Below, piece after piece: positions 59,431-64,000 of a stretch of 64,000 bases of DNA. Each line of letters starts with the position of its first letter. The stretch's first letter is position 1. The stretch comes from Citrus sinensis (Eukaryota; Streptophyta; Magnoliopsida; Sapindales; Rutaceae): positions 29,281,501-29,345,500 of the forward strand of contig NC_068560.1 of NCBI RefSeq assembly GCF_022201045.2, read 5' to 3'. Below the pieces are notes generated by a model, which saw nothing but the letters and a program-made list of their open reading frames with translations, was not told where the DNA came from and made no database searches. A program made the position numbers and the translations under genes.

Positions 59431-59728
59431 TTGCCCAAATGGAGGAGCTCCAGCAAAGGAGGACCATCAACAAAAGAGCGTTTCTTTCTGACGGTTACTT
59501 TGGAATCTACAAACATAACTGGTTTGCCCCAAACAAAGTATTGGACTTCTTTCCAGAAACCTCCGTCAAACAAATAGAACAGCAAAAGAAGTAACCTAAG
59601 GAAACTAAAACAACAACACGCACAACACCATTCAAAGAACAATAACAACCAAAATTCAATTGCAAATAAAATGAAGCTTAAAGCATGTAATTGGAATCAG
59701 ACTTTATCAGAAGATATGAAGCATGTGT

Positions 59729-59793
59729 GTCTCATGGCTAATCCCAAATGGTAATGGCAGCAACCCACTCCACAAGGCGATGGAATATGAGAC
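59729..59793 (-). repeat. structured noncoding repeat, copy B
   Basis: Same arms GTCTCAT/ATGAGAC as copy A, with interior changes. Read on the minus strand it is followed at once by ACA. Before it lies a second potential hairpin (GATGG…CTCCTT/AAGGAG…CCATC, near 59804-59840). The arrangement is reminiscent of an H/ACA RNA, but no ANANNA hinge is visible. Confidence 0.45.
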
Positions 59794-60289
59794 CTGCCAA
59801 GATGGAGGAGCTCCTTTCAAGGAGGACCATCAACATCAGAGCATCAATTTGTGACGGTTACTTTGGAATATACAAACATAACTGGTTTGCTCCAGCTAAG
59901 TATAGGACTTCTTTATAGAAACCCCCATCACATTAATGTTAAAATTCATAATGAAGCAAACTTTTAGTCACAACATCAACAAGAACATACCCACCACCAA
60001 ACAGGAAATCCATTACAAACAATGCAACAGCCATACTAAAAGATAGTGAAGATTAAACTTTGAACTCTGTGTAAGATTTTAATGCACATACCACTGGGGT
60101 TTTTCACAAACGAGCTGCTGCTGAGCGACAATCCCAAAGAGCAAAAAATGCACCATCAGACAGACTGCAATGACAAGGGTTACGATAAACAATTCCAATT
60201 AAAATAAATTGTCATTATGATTTCTTTTCAAAGTCAAGATATTCACAATTATTAACATTGAACATTAAGTCTATGCCTAAATGGAGGTA

Positions 60290-60374
60290 GTTCCCTCAGA
60301 AAATAACGTGATGTAGCTTTCATTCATCTGATTATCAGAATTAGCATGGTCAGTAATGAAGCATCACAGGGAAC
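60290..60374 (-). ncRNA. box C/D snoRNA candidate with a U6 snRNA guide
   Basis: An 85-base RNA closed by the perfect end stem GTTCCC/GGGAAC. Box C-like GTGATGC follows the 5' stem and box D CTGA precedes the 3' stem. An internal CTGA (in AATTCTGATAA) can serve as box D'. The ten bases CCATGCTAAT before it are complementary to ATTAGCATGG of U6 snRNA. The five-base rule points to the A of TTAG, equivalent to human U6 Am53. The D guide (ATCACGTTATTTT) has no target I recognise. Box C ends in C instead of A. Confidence 0.6.
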
Positions 60375-60691
60375 GGCCCCAACTCAATGGGACATCCAAG
60401 ATTAACCAACATAAAAATACGCAACCAGATACATTTTTAATCATCCAAAAAAAAAAACAAAAACTTTAATGCAAGACGAAAAAAATTAATTTTTAAAAAA
60501 ACTAAACGCAGTACATCCTCAGACAGTCATGAGAAATTCAGATATATGTTAGCACGATTAAATTTGCACAGCACAAAAAAAAAATCTGCATATAAATATA
60601 AAAATACCCACAACCCAGTTGAACAAATCAAGATCTTCACAAAACAGAGACACATGCGATTGCATCAACTATAAATAAGAAAAATAGGCTG

Positions 60692-60781
60692 TGGCTCAGA
60701 TAAATGTTGGAAAACAAATTATATTCCCAGGCCTACAAAAGGCCTCATAATGAGCTGGGATTATACACTTATCATCACTGA
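60692..60781 (-). ncRNA. orphan box C/D snoRNA candidate, copy 1
   Basis: Box C GTGATGA (60772-60778) and box D CTGA (60696-60699) on the minus strand are 72 bases apart. The D guide CCAACATTTAT and the interior GTATAATCCCAGCTC are conserved in copy 2 at 62639-62726, while the spacer between has changed. Neither guide matches an rRNA or snRNA stretch I can recall. It lies about 200 bases inside the telo-box promoter at 60975-61007. Confidence 0.6.
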
Positions 60782-60974
60782 CTGCAAACTAATCTCTTTC
60801 TTTCTTTTGTAAAAATTGCATATCAGAAACTCATATCGAGCTCAATTAAATCACAAAACCATTTAATTAAATCAAAGAATGATTCAAAGAAAAAAAAAAA
60901 TTGCTTGAACTATAAAGAGAGTGATGGAGGGGTAGAAGCAGCATAGAGGGATAATGTGGCGAGAAGAGAAGGGG

Positions 60975-61007
60975 TTAGGGTTTTATAAAGGACTAGGGTT
61001 AGGGTTT
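60975..61007 (-). promoter_or_regulatory. telo-box/TATA promoter pointing left, copy 1
   Basis: The minus strand reads AAACCCTAACCCTAG, then TTTATAAAACCCTAACCCC. Two telo-boxes flank and overlap a TATA-like element. Plant snoRNA, rRNA-processing and ribosomal-protein genes often have this layout. A pyrimidine-rich leader follows. Confidence 0.65.
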
Positions 61008-61053
61008 TAACGAGAAGATCGTTTATTTCCATTTTTGGCCCTAAAGTTTTAAA

Positions 61054-61095
<42 letters not shown>

Positions 61096-62638
61096 CACAT
61101 TGATTTTTACTAACGATCCGGATAAAAATACGGATCCCAATGCGGGTAAAAACTAGGGGATATCTGGATATCCAATGCTGTTTATTCGAAGATTTTTCAA
61201 TTTATAAGCTTTATAATCCAATGAGCCAGTGAAATTTTCGAGTAGTTGTAATATGTGGAAAATTTAGCTCTAACAAGTGAACAAATATAGGGCATGTTTA
61301 TTAGTACGGTTAGTAAAAATTAAGCTATAATTATTATGGAATAAAAATTATAACAATAACAAAAAAAAAAAAAACAACGTTCATAGGCAATTAGTAAAAT
61401 ATTATTATGACTTAAATTGAATCTGTAATTTTTTTGGTATAAAATAGATGAAAAAAAAAAAAGACACAGTTGTCACATCCCAACTATGTCAGTTACCAAA
61501 CGTCCTGCCCAACTGATTGGTAATATTATCAATTAAGTGAAAAAAAAAATTTGTTTGGTTATAAATAAAATGAAAAAAATAAATACAAAACTTAATTTTA
61601 ACTACTCATTAAACAAAGAGAGACAAATAGATAAAAAGAAAAGAAATATTGTAAAAAAAAAAGAAACAAAAATGTCTACTTTGTTTAAACAAGTGTGGTG
61701 TGCTCCCAATTAACTTATTATGGATAATAATTTTTGTGATTGGAGTAAATTAACTTTAACATTTGCCACAATTATAATTCTAGCATTAAAGAATATGGTG
61801 CGACGGATGCTTGGGTCAGATCGATTGGTCTTCCACTACGGGCTGCTTATCCGTTCCTCGGAACATTATAGTATTGAATCCTCTAGGTTATCTTAAGGGC
61901 GGCAGCGAAGTTCTTTTTCTTGCACAATCAATTTTAATCTTTTTATCGTATGATTTGAAAAACAACCATCATATATCTATAGTTATATACTTGCCCATTT
62001 GCTCCTCTCTTCAAAATTGATAGTTTAATTGTTATTTGCGTATTCATAAGTAAAAAAAAAATCAAGCATTAATAAAACCATCATATCTGGTAAAAAAAAA
62101 AAAGATTTTATCAACGGAAAGTAAATTAACCCAACAGTCAAACAATTAACCTGAAATTTCTGAACCAGCTAATGCTCTTAACACTGTTGAAGGCCTCATG
62201 AAAGACTCACTCCATATTCAGAAAAATAAAATTTTGTAACACAAGTAGATTAACGTGAAACACAAAAAAAAATAATTTGTTAAACGGGTACATTTTCGTT
62301 ATTAATAGGACAATATAATGTATATAAATAGACAAAAAGAAAGCTGTGTGTGTGAACACTAATCCTAGACGTAGAACTCAAGTCCCCTCAGAACAAAAAA
62401 AATCCAATAAATCAGTCGTGAAAAAGTTCAGATGTAGGGGGAAAATGAATTATTGGGAAGAAAAGCATAACAAACACAAAAAACAAAAAACAACCCAGTT
62501 GAACAAATCAAGATTAAGCAGTACCCATCTGCTTATAAACATCAAAATGACAGAAAAAATGATTTTTTTATATTTACCGAAAGAAGCAAACACACTGATA
62601 GCATCAAACATAAGAGAAGAAGAAGAAGAATAGGTGTG
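61008..62638. other. intergenic between the two telo-box units
   Basis: It holds a TA repeat (about 61058-61093) and several A runs. Near 62480-62510 a block resembles 60610-60640, part of the duplication that also holds the snoRNA and promoter. No gene is seen. Confidence 0.5.
61058..61093 (+). repeat. (TA)n microsatellite
   Basis: About 18 TA units just upstream of the telo-box promoter. The Ile/Tyr-repeat frame across it is spurious. Confidence 0.9.
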
Positions 62639-62726
62639 AGGCTCAGATAAATGTTGGAATCGATATTCTAGTCCCTGGCCTACAAAAGGCCTCATAGAGC
62701 TGGGATTATACATTCATCATCACCGA
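62639..62726 (-). ncRNA. orphan box C/D snoRNA candidate, copy 2
   Basis: Box C GTGATGA (62717-62723) and box D CTGA (62643-62646) on the minus strand, with the same CCAACATTTAT guide as copy 1. The interior holds GGCCT/AGGCC arms that can pair. It lies about 200 bases inside the telo-box promoter at 62922-62943. Confidence 0.6.
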
Positions 62727-62921
62727 CTCTTTTAACCTTTTTTTTTTCCTTTTTGGCTGAAAAATACATACCAATAAATAATTAATCTAAAACTCTTCAA
62801 CACACTTCAATCGAACAATAACCCAACAGAGAAATTGGGAGGACGGGTGAATGCGATGCGAGGGAGGGAGGGAGGGAGGCTGCAGAGACAGAGGGTTTGT
62901 GCCGAGAGGAGAGAAGGAGCG

Positions 62922-62943
62922 GACTAGGGTTTTAATTTATATA
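62922..62943 (-). promoter_or_regulatory. telo-box/TATA promoter pointing left, copy 2
   Basis: The minus strand reads TATATAAATTAAAACCCTAGTCC, with a TATA box joined to a telo-box. A pyrimidine-rich leader follows, with a GGGA repeat (CCCT on the minus strand) at about 62861-62878. Confidence 0.65.
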
Positions 62944-63683
62944 GGGAGGGGTAATGCGTGTAAATTACACAAATATCACGGGTGGCCCGGCATTTGATTT
63001 GATGCCCTCTCTTCAACTTGTTTTTTATTTTATTCTTACCTATTGAGAGATTCAATAAACAGTTGTTTATTTTTTCAGCCCTTGGGCCCGCCCAGTTCAA
63101 CTCAAACATTAAGGAAGAAGAGTTGGGTGCTATTGGCACCGCCTCAAACTCCTCATTGGACCCCTTCATTCTTGTTTCCTATTCATGTGGCGTCAATTTT
63201 CATTGATAGGAAAATTAAAATTTTAAGGGTTAATTGTGGGTGCTTTTATAAGTGATTATTAATTTTTAATACGGTAAAGCGTTATAAAAGAATTTAAATT
63301 TTGAACGGGTGCTACAAGGTGATCCACTCTGGGAGAAATCACATTGGTTAGCATACAACTACTACTTTTTTTGTTAAAAAAGAAAAAGAAAAAAAAAAGA
63401 ATGTAATACTTTCAGTCAATTAATTAGAACTCGTGTTAGATGCTCTCAAATTCCATTCTGAACGATTTGGTATTTGTCAAATGGGCAATGAGATAATTTA
63501 ATTAATTAATACTTATCATTAGAAAACAGTATGACAAAAATATGAAGTATTAATATAAAATCAAATAAGCAAGGGAAAAAAATTACGGAAATTCTAAGCT
63601 TCATTTTATTAAAAAAAAAAAAAAAACCGCTCTAGAGGATGTGTAAACAAATTAAGAAGAAAATCAATCAATATTCATTAATC
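62944..63683. other. intergenic between the telo-box promoter and the PP2-type F-box gene
   Basis: Near 63110-63170 runs text resembling the GAGTTGG(G)…CTATTGGCACC ends of the DNA elements on the left (gtgctattggcaccgcc), a possible transposon end. Poly-A runs lie at 63386-63400 and 63609-63626. No gene is seen. Confidence 0.45.
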
Positions 63684-64000
63684 TCATTCTTTAGGTCTAA
63701 TCTCAATTCCTTCAACAATAAGTCCCCCTTTCAGATGCTGACCCTTCACTTCTTTCAAGCACATCTTCACTTCCTTACCTTCACCTCCGTCATTGTAAAA
63801 ACTTCCCAATTCAATCTCAATCCATCCATCTTCACGTTCCCTAGCAAACCTTTCACCATCTCCTTCGGAAACCCTAGATCTCAGAGCTTCATCGCGATGC
63901 AAAAAGTACAGATGCCCTAGACATTCTAACTGTTTCTTTCTTTCTTGCCAACGCAAATAAACTGTCCCTTGTGACTTGAAGCTGCCATTACCAACTTCAA
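63684..64000 (-). CDS. PP2-type F-box protein, C-terminal exon, cut by the window edge
   Basis: The frame enters from the right edge with GNGSFKSQGTVYLRWQERK and ends at 63684, 105 residues in the window. It carries the phloem protein 2 (PP2) lectin-like C-terminal pattern of the F-box PP2-B family: REDGWIEIELGSFYNDGG, then VKMCLKEVKG, and the terminal GLIVEGIEIRPKE. The N-terminal F-box and earlier exons are outside the window. In this family the F-box docks to SCF ubiquitin ligases and the PP2 domain is thought to bind glycans. Confidence 0.88.
   Translation of the reverse strand, partial: EVGNGSFKSQGTVYLRWQERKKQLECLGHLYFLHRDEALRSRVSEGDGERFAREREDGWIEIELGSFYNDGGEGKEVKMCLKEVKGQHLKGGLIVEGIEIRPKE

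Noticed and set aside
59247..59648. 133-codon minus-strand frame as a protein gene
   Set aside because: It runs across the structured noncoding repeat, has no domain, and is not preserved in the second repeat copy.
59365..59793. H/ACA snoRNA call for the structured repeats
   Set aside because: The ACA and hairpins are suggestive, but no ANANNA hinge is visible and no pseudouridine pocket could be matched to rRNA, so they are left as repeats.
60910..61140. 76-codon minus-strand frame with an Ile/Tyr repeat
   Set aside because: It reads through the TA microsatellite and the telo-box promoter.
1..64000. CRISPR arrays, bacterial operons or tRNA genes
   Set aside because: No spaced identical repeats of CRISPR type, no bacterial gene organisation, and no cloverleaf with A and B boxes was seen apart from the SINE head.

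Overview
This is AT-rich nuclear DNA from a dicot plant. The signs are GT-AG introns, TATA and telo-box promoters, Ty3/gypsy and Ty1/copia LTR elements, a LINE, a SINE and MITEs, and the families pectin methylesterase, PMEI, F-box/LRR, PP2 F-box and GRDP/DUF1399. A woody rosid such as Citrus would fit, but that is only an impression.

Left part (1-36,150). This is a tandemly duplicated locus heavily broken up by transposons. The ancestral unit was a head-to-head pair: a PMEI-domain secreted inhibitor on the minus strand and a two-exon, six-cysteine secreted peptide (called CRP here) on the plus strand. Unit 1 has an intact PMEI (2977-3546) and only the second CRP exon (4778-4938). Unit 2 has an orphan CRP first exon (23456), a frameshifted PMEI (25361-25918) and an intact CRP (27116-28027). 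Unit 3 has a PMEI remnant swallowed by a GA repeat (28389-28492) and an intact CRP (35376-36013). Its intergenic gap is inflated by two adjacent MITEs and a 3.4 kb long-inverted-repeat element.

Between units 1 and 2 sits a 15.6 kb Athila-type Ty3/gypsy element (5156-20755, target duplication CCTAT). Its 3' LTR carries a nested 2.69 kb solo LTR (target duplication TGCAA). The gag-pol region is broken by many stops, but downstream of pol lies an intronless LONELY GUY (LOG)-like reading frame that is open for 179 codons. It appears to be a captured host cDNA.

Middle part (36.7-55.5 kb). This is ordinary gene space, all on the minus strand: two type I pectin methylesterases (the second with a SINE in its intron), an eight-exon F-box/LRR protein of the FBL3 type, and an eight-exon GRDP/DUF1399 protein. 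A 5'-truncated L1-type LINE lies between the last two.

Right part (57.6-64 kb). A multi-pass membrane protein reading frame carries one in-frame stop. Beyond it, two telo-box/TATA promoters point left over a set of box C/D snoRNA-like sequences. One has two guides complementary to 25S and 5.8S rRNA, and another has a guide complementary to U6 snRNA. The 3' exon of a PP2-type F-box gene runs off the right edge.

Exon boundaries were placed by hand from GT-AG signals, reading-frame continuity and family similarity. No alignment or RNA evidence was available.
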